NCBI GenBank assembly: GCA_021234155.1
Contig: JAJEKV010000174.1
Span: forward strand, 739,466 to 803,465
Reading direction: 5' to 3'
DNA from: Isoetes taiwanensis
Lineage: Eukaryota; Streptophyta; Lycopodiopsida; Isoetales; Isoetaceae
DNA: 64,000 nucleotides
Position numbers and translations under genes: made by a program
The notes under the pieces: generated by a model
The model's database searches: none
Seen by the model: only the letters and a program-made list of their open reading frames with translations
Told to the model about the DNA's origin: nothing
In this document: positions 1 through 12,217 of the stretch, in pieces
Layout: the number at the start of each line of letters is the position of its first letter
Position numbering within the stretch: position 1 is the first letter of the stretch

Positions 1-1680
1 AATTTTGGAGCAAAAAATATGCACACTAACAAAGTCTTTGGGAACTTGGATATTGGAGGCGTAGTATTCACGAAACACACCAACAAGAATATGCATCGAC
101 AAGGGCCAATTTCAGGTAAGCTGTTGTTCAAAATAAATGTGGACGTCGCGCAATTAAGATCTAAATTAATGGGCATATAATGCTTAGTACAAAGAGTTCA
201 CAATCGGGGAAATGACTTGTAAGTTAGTACTTCAACCAAAATATCAAAGTTACTTGAAATTCGTTATATATTCAGGTTCTAGTTATTTCTCTAAGCGGGC
301 AAGAGGATACAAGGGCTGATCGGCTATAAACCGAGAGGCTCCACATACTGCTGGCCCTTAGTGCATTACCAATATTTTGCTTGATGTCATGATGTTTGGC
401 TGCAGTCTTGGACCTCTCCGCCCTTGTCTTTTCTTTGCTCGAAGTTTTGAATTTGCTAGGATGCGAATTGGAAATGGTTCCCCTACTTTACGGGAAAACA
501 TTAATGATTGGAGATGTTTTTGCAAGCACCACCAGCATAAACAGGGTTTGATATCAATCTATATTTCGTCTAAATCTGAGGTTGTATTGCATATGTGAAT
601 TTTCTCGATAAACAATAGACAAAATATGTACTTGATATGTACTCAAAGTTTGTTTATCAGTATGGAAAAGGTAGAATTACGTCATAAGTTATCGTTATTA
701 CGATAAATGGAAATCGATTTTGGTATAAACATGTAAACATTCTCTATTTTTAAGAACAAGGATAAAGTTATGGAAAAACTAGTGTCTATGAGCTATGGCA
801 TGTATTAAAATTTTAAATATAGTCTTGCAAAAGCAATTTGGTGGCGTAAAAGCGGTCGCGTGTTTAAATAGGCATCCACTTTGAAGTGGCTAAAAGAAAA
901 ATACAGGGTCCTTGTACAATAGGCTGGTGCGATAAATACGTGCTCAGGTTAAGTAATTGTATGGCATTTTAGTGCTTAAACATGCTGCCTCCTTGAAGTT
1001 ATAAAACAGGATGTCCTGCCCATGTATAGAAGGCTGTAGCAGAAAAGAATAAAGTGCCATGAGGAATAAGCAGGTTGGTAATCTGAAGCTAATTGTCTAA
1101 GGTGTAATTCTGTAATATGCAACCAAGCAATGGGCAACATGCATGCAAATATGGGCAAGCATTAGTCAAATTTTAGCTTAGAATTGACATGCAAGGGATG
1201 TGTGGTTGCAGGCATGCATGCATGGCACGTAGCCTCTTCTAAAATGTTCCTCCTAAGGCTATAGGGTTGGTATGTAACCAAGGTTTAGGTATGTAACTAT
1301 TGAGATAAATGTTTTAAGACTTACATGTACTCGCATTATTTCCTTGAAAATCTGGAATGAACTGCACAGATGGTCTAAGAATGTAAGTAAGCATGGGGAA
1401 ATGAAACTGTAAGGACAAGATTTTGCATGGATATATGTGCTGTAGGAATAAGGGCTTTAGACCATTGGAGTTTGTACCTCAAACCATTAAACTTTAATTC
1501 TGCTTGCTTATATTGACTATAGGCTTCTTTGGTATTATGACTTGTATTTACAAATTGGGGTGCTTGAGGCTAAAGGATAATAAGTACCGGTCTCATACGA
1601 AATTTCGTATCCGGATTGATAATACAGCTACTGGGATTGACCAGGGTTGATGTTTGGCCTAGGGATCTAGGTTTGACCGG
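1..1680. other. no supported gene
   Basis: AT-rich sequence. I see no domain, splice-bounded exon or repeat pair. The open frames here (for example 377-598 plus, 976-1158 minus) have no recognisable composition or partner elsewhere in the window. Confidence 0.5.
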
Positions 1681-1681
1681 G

Positions 1682-1700
1682 TTTTTTTTTTTTTTTTTTT
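1682..1700. repeat. poly(T) tract
   Basis: Nineteen consecutive T on the plus strand. It could be the poly(A) end of a minus-strand retroposon, but no target duplication or body could be assigned. Confidence 0.8.
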
Positions 1701-1834
1701 CATGAAAGCGAGCTGGCATCTCCAAAAAAGGACCTTAAGATTTAGAATGGAGCCAGGCATCTCCTTAAACTGCCTTGAACTTTTGTTATTTTGAATCAAA
1801 GAGCTGGGCAACTCTAATATAAGGCCCTCCTTAT

Positions 1835-2012
1835 GTAATATATTTTTCTGATAACATAAAAACTTAATTCCTGTAATTTGTTTCTAGTCTCACTTAAATG
1901 CTGTACTTTAATTTCTACTTGCTTTAACTGTAATATATTTTTCTGATAATATAAAGACTTAATTTCTGTAATTTATTTCTACTCTCACTTTACTGCTGTA
2001 CTTTAATTTCTT
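1835..2012. repeat. 95-bp tandem duplication
   Basis: Two imperfect head-to-tail copies begin at 1835 and 1930, each starting GTAATATATTTTTCTGATAA and ending in a CTGTACTTTAATTTC-like segment. The copies differ by a few substitutions. No coding content. Confidence 0.75.
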
Positions 2013-2080
2013 TAGAAACTGTTTTGAATTCTCGCTCTTTCAATCTTAGTTTTGAGAGAGCTCAATCTTAGTTTTGAAAT

Positions 2081-2405
2081 CACGCCAGACGCGAATTAAG
2101 TTTGTGTGCAAAATGTTTAAATTGCAAAATAGTCCATTTCACGCCTGGCGTGAATTGCATACAATAACTAGCTTTTCTATCTTAATATTAATCTCTTACA
2201 ACAAAGACTTCTGCTAATTCTATTAATGCATTCAAAGAGTTTGAACTTTAAGTTAGCCGAATTCATGCCTGACGTGAATTGGGTACAATGGCAAGGCTTC
2301 TTAATATTAATCTCCTACACGCCAATCGCGAATTAGCAAATGGACATAAAGTGCATTCAAAGAGTTTAAATTATAAATTAAGGGAAATCGCGCCTGGCGG
2401 GAATT
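2081..2405. repeat. element A1 palindrome array
   Basis: Five copies of a palindrome with core ACGCC(W)GGCGT flanked by TTC/GAATT, at about 2081-2097, 2138-2154, 2262-2278, 2318-2334 and 2389-2405. The copy at 2138-2154 is perfect: TTCACGCC, one central base, then GGCGTGAA. The last copies sit in a loosely repeated unit of about 130 bp that begins GCATTCAAAGAGTTT and ends ATTAATCTC. The same core recurs in the introns of the ParB-like gene of A1 and, decayed, in A2, but scarcely in exons (one likeness near 2641). That points to a protein-binding site belonging to the element. Confidence 0.75.
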
Positions 2406-2545
2406 CACTAATGTATAGTTACTACTATTAATCTCTTAATCTCTAGTTTCCTTCCAATTCAAATATGCTTCTGTTGTCTTTTTCTTTTCCTTTTTTTTTC
2501 TTTTTTTTTTGTTTGTAGATCATTAATTATCTCTTCCGCTTAGTA

Positions 2546-2894
2546 ATGCCAGGACTCATGATCGAGGGGGTGGAGGAGGCGCCCCCACCTCCCACGCCTA
2601 GCGTCAACTCTAATGGCGTTGAGGTTGAGCAGTTTGAACACACGTCTGGCGCGTATTCAACTGAAGTTCCTCCTGTGCCAGAAGGATATTTCGTGCCAGG
2701 GCCTATACCAATCTTATAGTTTCATGAAGGTCTTGATATTTACTGCCATAATATGACCGTTCTTGGTGAGATGTGTTAGGGGATGGCTACAAGCATAAGC
2801 TTATTCAATGAGGAGTTATGTCGTGCTCTGGAGAGGCTTGAAATAGAGAATGCTCAGCTGAGAACGAGAATTATAGAGCTCGAAGCCATTTTGG
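2546..2894 (+). pseudogene. coiled-coil exon of element A1, with two in-frame TAG
   Basis: A poly-T/GTTTGTAG acceptor-like tract ends at about 2517. From the ATG at 2546 the frame gives a short acidic, proline-rich segment (MPGLMIEGVEEAPPPPTPS) and then a heptad-patterned stretch (around FNEELCRALERLEIENAQL, continuing RTRIIELEAIL) that should form a coiled coil. The same frame runs through two TAG codons, at 2717-2719 and just before 2783, to a donor-like GG|GTAATA at 2895. Product not recognised. A dimerising coiled coil next to a TNP1-like exon suggests an accessory element protein, but this is inference. The A2 counterpart could not be placed. Confidence 0.4.
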
Positions 2895-3155
2895 GTAATA
2901 ACCTAATTTGCCAGATTCTTGTGTGCCAGCTTCTCTTGTTACAATCTGTGCCAGCATTTGACAAACTCATAAGGGTATTTTGGTAATTACACAAACTCAT
3001 AGGGGTGTGTAAAGAGTGTTTAGTGTTTTATAAATTCCTGAATGGTCCGGTCTGCAGGCCTTATAGTTTTAAAATTTTAAATGAATGGTCTGGTCTGCAA
3101 GCATATTAATTTCATACATATGACAGAATCAGCTTGAGCATCTTAGTATATGTAC

Positions 3156-3464
3156 TCAATCTACTTCTTCTGATGCATCTTCCTCGATTTCTTCCGAAAA
3201 AATGAAACTCACCCTTTTTAAGCGAGTTATCGGCCATGCAACAAAGGTTCCGATGCTTTCTCTGACTGTGTCTCCATCAGGATGCCTTCTAGGTAATGCT
3301 TCATCATTGAAATGACAACTGGTAACTAGGATCTTCACATGATCATTTCCCAGAGGAACTCCATGGCATACTGCTTTCGGATCGACTGATTCTATCTTGC
3401 AATTTTCCACCCTCCTCTTCAAATTCGTGGTCAGCATGTAACATTCCTCTCCAACGTTGTTCAA
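3156..3464 (-). pseudogene. TNP1/En-Spm-like (DUF8039-type) C-terminal exon, element A1
   Basis: The minus-strand product of about 102 residues opens with EECYMLTTNLKRR, continues through a SVDPKAVCHGVPLGND segment, and ends with PDGDTVRESIGTFVAWP followed by a very acidic tail. The order 'C-x-L ... DP ... G.PLG ... LP ... G.T...A...V.WP' is the signature I associate with the TNP1/En-Spm accessory transposase domain of plant CACTA elements; this is family knowledge, not a search result. Known relatives bind subterminal repeats of their element. A homologous minus-strand exon lies at 49880-50128, in the same divergent arrangement upstream of the ParB-like gene. Only the C-terminal exon is visible; the 5' part of the gene was not found. 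Confidence 0.6.
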
Positions 3465-4030
3465 TCTCGTAAGATTATGGGATTAAATTGCAGCTTGCGA
3501 TCCAGAAGAGTAGATGAACTTATATGAATGCGCTCGACATCGCTCAGGCACAAGCTTCTTCCCAGTTCTTTCGAGTTCTTTTCAGTTCTTTCGAGTTCTT
3601 CGAATGGCAAGAAAGGTTGACGGCAAGATTAGGTGGCAGTTTCAAATTATCTGTTAATTAAACTGTTTTTTTAGCGGCTGAGTGAAATCTAATTTGGGAT
3701 TTCATAATACGACGGTCATTGAACTGAACCATTAACTGCTGGTACAATCGCGTGCCGTCCATTAGGCGCAATCGTAAGATTTCTGACCATCGATTTGAAG
3801 TCGATCCGCGAAATCTAAATAACCGCTCGCATCTATGGGACCGTCGATCTAAAGTCGATCCGAATGAAACCCGTCGATCCAAAGTTCAATCGGTTAACCA
3901 AATCCGACCGTCGATTACTTCTAGAAATCTATATAAGTTTTTGAATTTTATTTCTTGCTTTTTTATTGCAGACTTGCTCTGAGACGCTCAAGAACTCAAG
4001 AACTCTGAGGCGCTCAAGATCGTCGCAAAA
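3465..4030. promoter_or_regulatory. bidirectional promoter region of element A1
   Basis: It lies between the divergent TNP1-like and ParB-like genes. A short tandem repeat (CAGTTCTTTCGAGTTCTT, about two copies) is at 3562-3600. Four related GACC(G/A)TCGAT boxes, two of them followed by AAGTCGATCCG-type sequence, lie at about 3784, 3840, 3868 and 3903. A TATA-like CTATATAAGT is at 3929-3938, about 95 bases before the ATG at 4031. The boxes look like binding sites for one regulator acting on both genes. Confidence 0.45.
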
Positions 4031-5583
4031 ATGCAGCCCAAAGGTCGTGTTGCTCCGAACTCTGGCCAAGCCACGAGAGAAGCTGCTCAAGGCCAGTATT
4101 GTTCATCATTCTATGTATCATTCGCTCATTGTTTGATTCTTTGTTCAGTGTTTAGGGTTCTGTTCATTGGCCTGTTCATTGTGAAGTGTTTGTTCTGTAT
4201 TTTCTGTCAACAAATCTTCTGCCTGACTGCTTATACTCCTGTCTATCATTTCTCTGGCAGTAAATCTGCTTTTGCATAATTGTCCTTCCTGTGTTTAATT
4301 GTCCTTCCTTTGAGTGATTATTTGGCCTTTCCTTTTTTGTCCTACATGTGATTAATCTGTCTGTAATTGGCGACTGTATGCCATTCTTTATAGTTTAGTT
4401 TGGCTAGAATGGTTGACCACTTGAAATCGCGCTAAGCGTGTATTGCACCCTCGTTTGCAGGAAAGAAGAGGCAAAACCGATTGGTAATTGCTACACCTCC
4501 TCGTAAGAAAGCAAGAGGCTCGGAAGATACTCCAACGACCTCAAGCTCACAAAAGAAGGGAAAGCCTAATGAGGATGCAGTATTTTATGCATTGTCGATG
4601 GATGATAGTGGATCTATTATCAGAGCAGACACAGATCCTCGATGCCCGGAGCAGAAGATGGATGACAGTGTGGAGTGGTATGTTGACATAGGCAAAATAA
4701 ATGCTAAGCTGGATTTTGTGTTACACTCCAGGAAGAAAGAGATCACTTGTGAGGAGCAGGATGACATATATTATCAACTTCTAGTGGAGGTTGTGAAGAA
4801 CCACAAGAAAGATCTCGCCAGATTTACACATGCCGGGGCAACAACTTTCAAAGATGGTCTGATGAAGAAGGATACGAGTGTTGAGTCATGTTTCAAGTAT
4901 GGATAACCTCAAAATACTGCTCTCACTCCAGTGTCTAGAAGTGAAGGGGTGTCTGCAGTGAGGAGAGCTTTGCGAGGACCTTCTCCAAGTTACTACCTGG
5001 AAGACTTGAAGCATCAAAATGATATTAGGGATGTATGAAGATTGCTGGATTTAGAAAAGGACATCCCAGCTGCAACAGTTGATGGCATGCTGACAAAAAA
5101 TGAGTCCGAAAAAAAATCGCAACTGGAGGCAATGAGTAGGTTAGTCAAGTATGCAGACAAATATCCACTTGGCCAATCTTTTACACATCCTATTCATGTT
5201 GACTATCTGGTGAGATCACATAAGTCAACATTTGTTAGCAGGAGGTATGACCCTGAGCATGCAAGAGAAATCTTGAGGGCGATGGTGAGAAATCCAGGCC
5301 AAGTCTCTATGCCAGCAGACGTGCTTCCTTGGGATAGTGGACAATGCTGGGGGAGCTTACAGTGGAGAACCCAAGTGTATGCTTCCTTATTGACGGACCG
5401 CATTCTATTGAAGCACAACGATCCCTATCCGACCAGGCTAAGCAAACAGGACAAAGCATATATCTTCTTCATTACAACCACAGGAGGTGTCGGTTTGTAA
5501 GCCCCCATACCCCTGCAGAGGACCTCGCAGAGATTAGTACAACATTAAACGAAATGGGCGAAGTCTTCCTTATAAAAGACTAG
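4031..5583 (+). pseudogene. ParB-like nuclear protein, 5' exons, element A1
   Basis: Exon 1 runs from the ATG at 4031 to about 4095 (GTATTG donor-like). The intron holds one palindrome likeness at about 4425. Exon 2 follows a TTTGCAG acceptor at 4460. The protein has a basic N-terminus (KKRQNR, PPRKKARG; probable nuclear signal), an acidic middle with EWYVDIGKINAKLDF, and a C-terminal domain containing FVSRRYDPEHAREILRAM, PADVLPWD and FLIDGPHSIEAQRSL. Basic residues after a beta strand, an Asp-led helix and then a (V/I)(I)DG-x-H-S-x-x-A element are the pattern of the ParB/Spo0J-like fold. Two nonsense codons (4912 area, 5036 area) and one frameshift near 5340 break it. A2 (50578-52315) aligns along its whole length. 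In A2 the exon ends at a GT donor, so the TAG at 5581 may lie just past a mutated donor. Function is unproven; motif-directed DNA binding is plausible. Confidence 0.5.
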
Positions 5584-5662
5584 TATATTAGGTGGCATTT
5601 AGATATATCAAGTAGGAATAACAGCAGTGTATTCATGCTTTCAGTTCGCGCCTGGCGCAAAT

Positions 5663-5680
5663 CACAAGGCACCCAAAAAT
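5663..5680 (+). repeat. left terminal inverted repeat of CACTA element
   Basis: CACAAGGCACCCAAAAAT, preceded by target duplication AAT. One mismatch to the right terminus. Confidence 0.85.
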
Positions 5681-5699
5681 AAAACTAATATAGGTTTTT

Positions 5700-6790
5700 T
5701 CCTTGGTTATATGTAGAAAACCACTCAATATAACTAATGTAGCTTTGTGGGTTGATATCATTAAAAACCTTATATGGCTAAAGCATGTGGTTACCTACTG
5801 TGTTTTATTGAGGTGGTATTTTGACAAAGTAATTATCATTGGTTCATATATGATGTTCATTAAGGTGGTTTTTGAGCATGTTTAGTAGTAGTTCTTTAAT
5901 ATAGTGCTTCATCTGTGTGGTTTATTAATGTGGTATAGCATGGTGGTAAGAAAACACGGTATAATATAGTGCTTTATTAACATAGTTCTTGAAGTGCTAA
6001 AATAAGATAGTAAATTTCAATGGTTTTCAATGGGTTAAAATGTCAATTGATTAGTGGTCCAAAGCCTTCCTACTTTATTGCATTCAAACCATAAAGGCAC
6101 TGCATTCAAACCATAATGGTTTTCCACTAGAATGGAATGGTTTTTAACAAGCTAAAAACGATGAATCACTAGCATGTTATTGTCAAACCATAATGGTTTT
6201 CCAGTAGAATGCAATGGTTTCTTAACAAATTAAAAACTATAAATCAGTGGTGTTTTATTGTTTGGTTTTCCGATGGTTTTTTAACAAGTTAAACAACTAT
6301 AAACCACTAGCGTGTGATTGCCAAACCATAATAGTTTTCTAGTAGAATGCAATCACTATAACCCCAAAATCTGCGCTATGTGTAGTTTTTTGTTGTCTTT
6401 TTTTGCAAAAAAACAACACTTAAAAGCCACCCATTATAATGTTCCGAAAATGCTAGAAACAACGCGTAGTTTTTTAGTGTACTTTTTCACACACAAAAAC
6501 GTGTAGTTTTCATGCATGGTTTTTAGACAAAAACAACCCATAATTTTTATGTGTTGTTTTCACGTGGTTTTTAAGATAAACGTGTAAATTTTATGTATAG
6601 TCTTTACTCAAAAATAAAAACTACGCATGGTTTTTAGATGTGGTATTCACTTAAAAACAATGCATGCTATGTAAGACTTTTTAGCATGGTTTTCCTTCAA
6701 TTGTCCACATGTTATTTTCATTGTTTATAGTGCAACCATGTACTGTTTTTTTGTACAATAACACATGTTTTTTTCTAGTGTAGTTTTAAA
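5700..6790. repeat. left subterminal repeat region of CACTA element
   Basis: Dense copies of AACCATAATGGTT-, ACCACTA- and TGGTTTTT-like words in both orientations. Such clusters bind the TNPA/TNP1-type protein in known CACTA elements. The open frames at 5703-5885, 6318-6506 and 6797-7033 are low-complexity artefacts. Confidence 0.6.
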
Positions 6791-7467
6791 CAATGTGTGG
6801 ATTTAAACAAAACAACAAATATAAGAAACAAAACAACGTTGTTTCCAGTTGTCATGAGGAAAGAGAATTACACTGCAATGGTAACGAATAAATTATTGCA
6901 TTGTGTAATGAATATACATTTTCCATTTGAATTTTTTAGTATACAATCACATATTGTTCATTTCAAAATATCATCTTATTTTCAGATAATAGATTCCAAA
7001 CTTTACAAGCTCAAAATGAGCAATCTATTATGAAATATATTCTACAATGTATAAAGTGGAATGTAGCAAAGAACAATATAATGTAATCGACAATTTACAA
7101 TTAGCTTTATGTTTTTGAAAACAGGGGGTGTCCATATCTGCAATGCCAGAAACAAGCATATAAGTGAAAATATTTGGAAGCAAAAGGAGATTCTGAAACC
7201 TACAAAAATATTTCTGTGTTTCCAGTTTGCAACACAAACATCAATGTTTCTGTTGTCCTCTAAAATTTGAAGAACCAACAAGTGTGATGCAAATAGCAAA
7301 TAGAGAATACCAGCTATACCTGGAACACGAGAGTCTTGAAGCGGCTAGTGAGACCCTTTGTCGTTGGCAAAATTGCAAGTGCTTGCTGTCAAAAGACCTG
7401 GTTTTCAGATTCCAGATTAGAGAGTCTTTCTTCTAATCTGGGTTGCAGCAATAACAATAATTAAGTC

Positions 7468-8990
7468 ATCTTCCTTTGGCCAATCAAATATCTTGACAAC
7501 AGAAGGCAGGAAGAAGAACAAAAGATATTAAAAGCATAATCCGAAAGTCGAATATCGCGGCAATTGGTCTTGGAGATTCTCTTGCTATCCCAAACAAGCA
7601 AAAACATGTTTTGTTGGAGAGGAGGTGGGTTACGAGACATCTCTCGCCCCCATTGAACACTTGATAAACTATCAAATACCTTTCTCAATGCATGATTTGT
7701 AAGTTATCAAAGTATGTGCTCTTTCTCATCAGAAATCACTGCAAGTGCTCTGCGTCATTTGCCCTTGCTTCACAAGTAATAACCAAACCCTGATCGAATC
7801 CCACACACACATGTGAGTCTCAAGCTAAGAAAAATTCCCAAAAAAAAAAAAAAATAGAGCATGGAGATACCAGACGGGTGCCAATCTGGAGCCCGATCTT
7901 CTTCCTGTATCCAAAGGTAATCCCTCTCCATGGCCATGGCGAAGTTTGGTCCGCCAGAGCTTGTCATTGCACACAATCCCTAAGCTAGAGATGCTCCATA
8001 TTCCTTCCTCCATACTCCTTATTTGCCTTCAAATCGACAAAAAGAAAACAGGGAAGGTTTAGATCCTTCAAATCGGCCCGAAAAACAATGAAAAGCAAAG
8101 ACATCTGGAAATAACCGGACCTCAAGGGCGGGAGTGCTGGATGCGCTAGAATGGCCCAGGAGTTGGATCCGCCAAGGGCCGGAATAATAGGAGGTCGTGG
8201 AGTCGACATACACAGTATGCCGAATAGGGTTTTTCGAATAGCGTGGTATCTTTGAATAAGACTTGAATGGAAACATAATGCTATGCATTTGAAATTATCC
8301 GCCATTGGGCGGATGATTAATTTGAATTATTGGGATATCCTTTTTTTTTTTTGGATCCTCGCATATTCTCAAAAATATGCCACATCTAAGTTAATCCAAC
8401 ACTGGAAAAATTACCCTCCGGACCCATATTGATGCTCCCTATATGCAAAAATACGGGGAGTCAAAAAGATAAATATATGGCCCCATCATCTGTTTGAAAC
8501 AAGTCGTTGAAATTCCACGATGGAATTTCCCCGGGCATGAGAGAATATGCCGGTGTTGCCCGCATCGCCGCGAGTCCGGCAGCCATGAGGGAATATTCTC
8601 TGCAAGAATATTTCGAGGCAATGAACTTATCCCACGTAATGCATGGTTAGGCTTAGATACTCTTCGACACGTGGTAAGTGTGAAATCTTATTCCTCTCTC
8701 TTTGGTTGCACGCAAGCATTCCTACATTTTGCAAGATTCAAGTCACGAATCCCTTATTTTGCATAGATTCAAAGTGGTTATGCTTAGAAGGTTGTTAACT
8801 ACCTAACCTATAGCCATTTTTCATCGCAATCGAGGGAACAAAATGCTCTATTTTTGCACCTTTGAAAGTTGTGGTATGGTGGCTTATCTTCTCATGTATG
8901 CAATATAGATCCCTATAAGCCCCTTCCCATCCTCTTCTTTATCAAATTTTTACCTAAAATATACTTCCTTCCATCCTTCCTTCTATGGGC
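7468..8990. repeat. direct duplication inside CACTA element, copy 1
   Basis: Blocks recur in the same order about 1.5-1.7 kb downstream: TATTAAAAGCATAAT (7526/9078), GGATCCTTCAAATC-type and GGGCGGGAGT blocks (8060-8180/9735-9850), CTCGCATATTCTCAAAAATA (8359/10025) and AGTGGTTATGCTT (8774/10465). Copies are diverged and have indels. Copy 1 also holds small inverted repeats at 8508-8530 and 8596-8615. I recognise no protein. Confidence 0.65.
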
Positions 8991-9011
8991 ATGTTTAATA
9001 ACAATCCTTAA

Positions 9012-10660
9012 GACATCTTCCTTTCTTGCAATCAAATTAATCTTGACAACATATGGCCATCTGATGAAAGAAAAACATATTAAAAGCATAATGGTTAAAT
9101 TGATAAATTAGGTTAATGATACCTTGAGCTTTTTAAGTTTAACCATTGGATTATAAACCATTGAATTATCAAATATAAACAATAAATAAATACCCATTCT
9201 GTAGCAAATACAAATTCACCTTTGCAAAATCTTTGGTCTAGTGAAGCGATGCAAAACAAACAAACTTCAATGCCATGAAAACCAGAAACTATTGGTTCAA
9301 AAGTAAACCGCTTCAAGTTGACATGGATTATGATGGCGCAGCACAACTTTTTGTGACATATATCATGCCAAGTAAGGAAGCCCAACCAAGAATGAAGTAC
9401 AACCTTGGTTTTCATTTGGTGTTCAAATGTTTAGCCAAATGGCAAGATATGGATGATGTGAACATGATGACTAAGGATTTTTACAAAAAATAAAACTTTC
9501 AATGTTTCATGAAGGAATTGCCAAGGGAATATTGGGGCCCTAAGAAAAACCTTCTTATCCCACTCACACATGCATCCCCTTTTCTCACCATGGTGTTGTT
9601 TCTTTTGGGATCACGTGCATGTGCTCTTCCAAAATTCACGATTATGCCTCAGTTTATCACCATTCTTCTCCTTTCTTGTGGGTTCCTCTACCCTCCTTAT
9701 TTGCCCTTGGCTGCCAAGAAATGCTCTGGGAAGGTTTTGGATCCTTCAAATCTGCTCACCTTGGAGGATTGGTATTGGGATGGTCAGCCTAGCCTCCAAA
9801 GGGCGGGAGTTCTTTCGAGGATCGCTTTTCGCTGAAGGGTTGGATCCGCTATCACGGGAACAAGTGGCGGGGGAGTATTCCGCTACACGCATTACTATAG
9901 TCCCTCGGGTGATGTGGTGGTGCAGATTTGGAAGGTTCATCCGGATGTTGTATCTTCTTGTTTTTGTGGGTGGGATTGTTAATTTTGTTGGCTATTCATG
10001 ACATCCTTTTTTTTCAAGTGGTCTCTCGCATATTCTCAAAAATATGCCCGCTTCGGTTTGGAAAAACATGGTGCCTCCGACACCGGGCCATATTGAATGT
10101 CCTTGTGAGTCAGTTTAGGCGGTGTGAAGCCCTAAATGCCCTTGTTGGCCCTTCATCGTGAGGCGTGGAGCATTGTCCGGTTTTATGCCCTCACTTGCGG
10201 GTTGCCCGATTGGGTCTGGGCTCTGTTTCATGTGAGATTGAATAGCCAACAATTCTTTGCTTCATGTATATCACGGTGCTTGGCGGCAAATGCGGCAAGA
10301 AGCCTTGCATCCGTCGCGTGGCTTGGTTGGTGTGGTTGATTTGGGCCGGCGGTTGTGGATCTTCGGGGGATTCACTACGTTTTGGCCTCTCGATTCCTCG
10401 ACTTCGGTACAAGCTATTTCAAAGCTTTTTTCGTTCCGGGATTAGTAGAGCGGAAGATTTCCAAGTGGTTATGCTTCTTGGGTGTGGTAGATGGTGATAG
10501 CCATGTTTAAAAGCAATCGAGAACAAAATGCTTGTTTTGGAGTGTCTTATCAAAGTTGTCTCTATGGTGGCTTCATCTCCTTCCTCCTCAATATAGATCC
10601 TAACATTACCATTCTTTCCTATTCTTTATCAAATTTTTACCTAAAAAAAAAAAAACCACC
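9012..10660. repeat. direct duplication inside CACTA element, copy 2
   Basis: Partner of 7468-8990. The plus frame from 9509 gives a hydrophobic, signal-peptide-like start and then a segment with TLEDWYWDGQPSLQRAG, broken after 9835. It may be a captured gene fragment, but I cannot name it. The rest has no continuous frame. Confidence 0.6.
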
Positions 10661-11079
10661 ATTTCAAAAATTGGCCTGTTCATTTTTTCTATTTAAAGTG
10701 CTAAAATGCTTGGTCATCATGTGACATGCCACATCATCAAAAAAAAATACCATGCCATTCACGTTGAAATATGCTTCTAAAAGTTACAAAATTGTCTATG
10801 CACGAGCTTTTTCCACCTTTAACCACTCATCCTTTATCAACCATTGAATTATGCCATGTCATCTCCAATAAATTTTACATATAAACTTTCAAAAAAAATC
10901 CCTGGCTTGCTTTTTTTTGCCAAATCATTTCTAGTGTCCTATCATTGCTATGTCACCTTGTGTGTGCCACTATTCCACTTTGCATCCACGAATCACAACG
11001 TCTGATTTCACCACAACCTAAAAACTTTAACATGTAATAGAGATCTTGAACCAATTATGATGACGTGGCACTCCAACTA

Positions 11080-12217
11080 GATGACATATGTCATGCCAAG
11101 TAAGTAAGGCCAAACAAAAATAAAGTAGAACCTTGGTTTTTTCATGGGGTGTGGTGTGTTTGGGTACATGGCAAGATATGGATGATGTGGACATGATGAT
11201 GAAGGAACCCCCGCAAAAATAGCAACTTTCAATGAACCATGTCCGTGAAAAATGCATGGAATACACGCATGCCAACAAATGCTGGGGCCATTCTAGAATC
11301 CCGGTCCGATGGCTTCTTTGATGTTATTAAATCAACCATTGGTAAAAAATGTGAGTGTCAAACCATACATATTCTTGAGGAACCAACAATGCATGTGGGT
11401 TTCATTAAAAGAATTGTCTAAAAAGACCATATCTTTAGTGGTTCCTTATACCAACAATTATGTTGTTTATTCTTTGGATGAAAAGTTACAAAATTGTCTA
11501 TGCATGCCGGCGTTCTTTTCCACCTCACCACCATCCTTGTCAAGACAATACTCAGCCCGTGTCATCTCCCTATGGAATTTTTTGCATATAGTCATGTTCT
11601 CCAAAAAATACACCAAGGGGGCTTTGAAGCAAGATTTGGATGCCACCTCATCATTTCCAGTGTCCTATCATTGCCATGTCACCTTGTCAAGGTGGCAAAT
11701 TATCTATTCCACTTTGCATGCTCACTTCCCACACCACTATTTACCCATCAACCCATGAAAACTTTAACATGATTGCTTCCATGAACCAACATGTGGCACC
11801 ACCTCCGATTGAGAGATGATATGGATGCCAAGTAAGTAAGGCCAAACAAAAATAAAGTAGAACCTTGGTTTTTCATGTGGTGGTGTGGCAATGTTTGGGT
11901 ACATGGCAAGATTTATATGATGTGGACATGATGATGAGAAGAACCCTGCAAGAAATAGCGATCTCCCCAATGAACCAGAGGTCGAGGCTTGTTGCATGGA
12001 ATAATAGATACGGACAAGCATGCCCCGTCCATTCTAGAATCCTCGTGCATGGCTGGATTATGTTATTAGATCAAGATGGTCATAGTGGTTGCTAAGAAAT
12101 GTTTTGTCAAACTTGAGGAACCAACAATGCATGTGGGTTTCATTAAAAGAATTGTCTAAAAGACCATATCTTTAGTGGTTCCTTATACTAACAATTATGT
12201 TGTTTATTCTTTGGATG
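11080..12217. repeat. dispersed and direct repeats in CACTA interior
   Basis: A unit containing CCAAGTAAGTAAGGCCAAAC, ACCTTGGTTTTTCATG and GGCAAGATATGGATGATGTG-like words occurs at about 9366-9500, 11096-11240 and 11829-11950. A second block (CATGTGGGTTTCATTAAAAG onward) occurs at 11391-11483 and 12128-12217, with a partial third copy at 12234. The repeats lie head to tail. Open frames across them are artefacts. Confidence 0.65.

Noticed and set aside
8508-8620. Small inverted repeats (GAAATTCCACGATGGAATTTC, GAATATTC...GAATATT) as a possible ncRNA or attachment site
   Set aside because: Not matched in the duplicate copy at 10.1 kb, so no sign of conservation.
10257-10445. Possible kelch-like motif (DLGRRLWIFGGF)
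   Set aside because: A single short likeness inside repeated transposon cargo, with no second blade.
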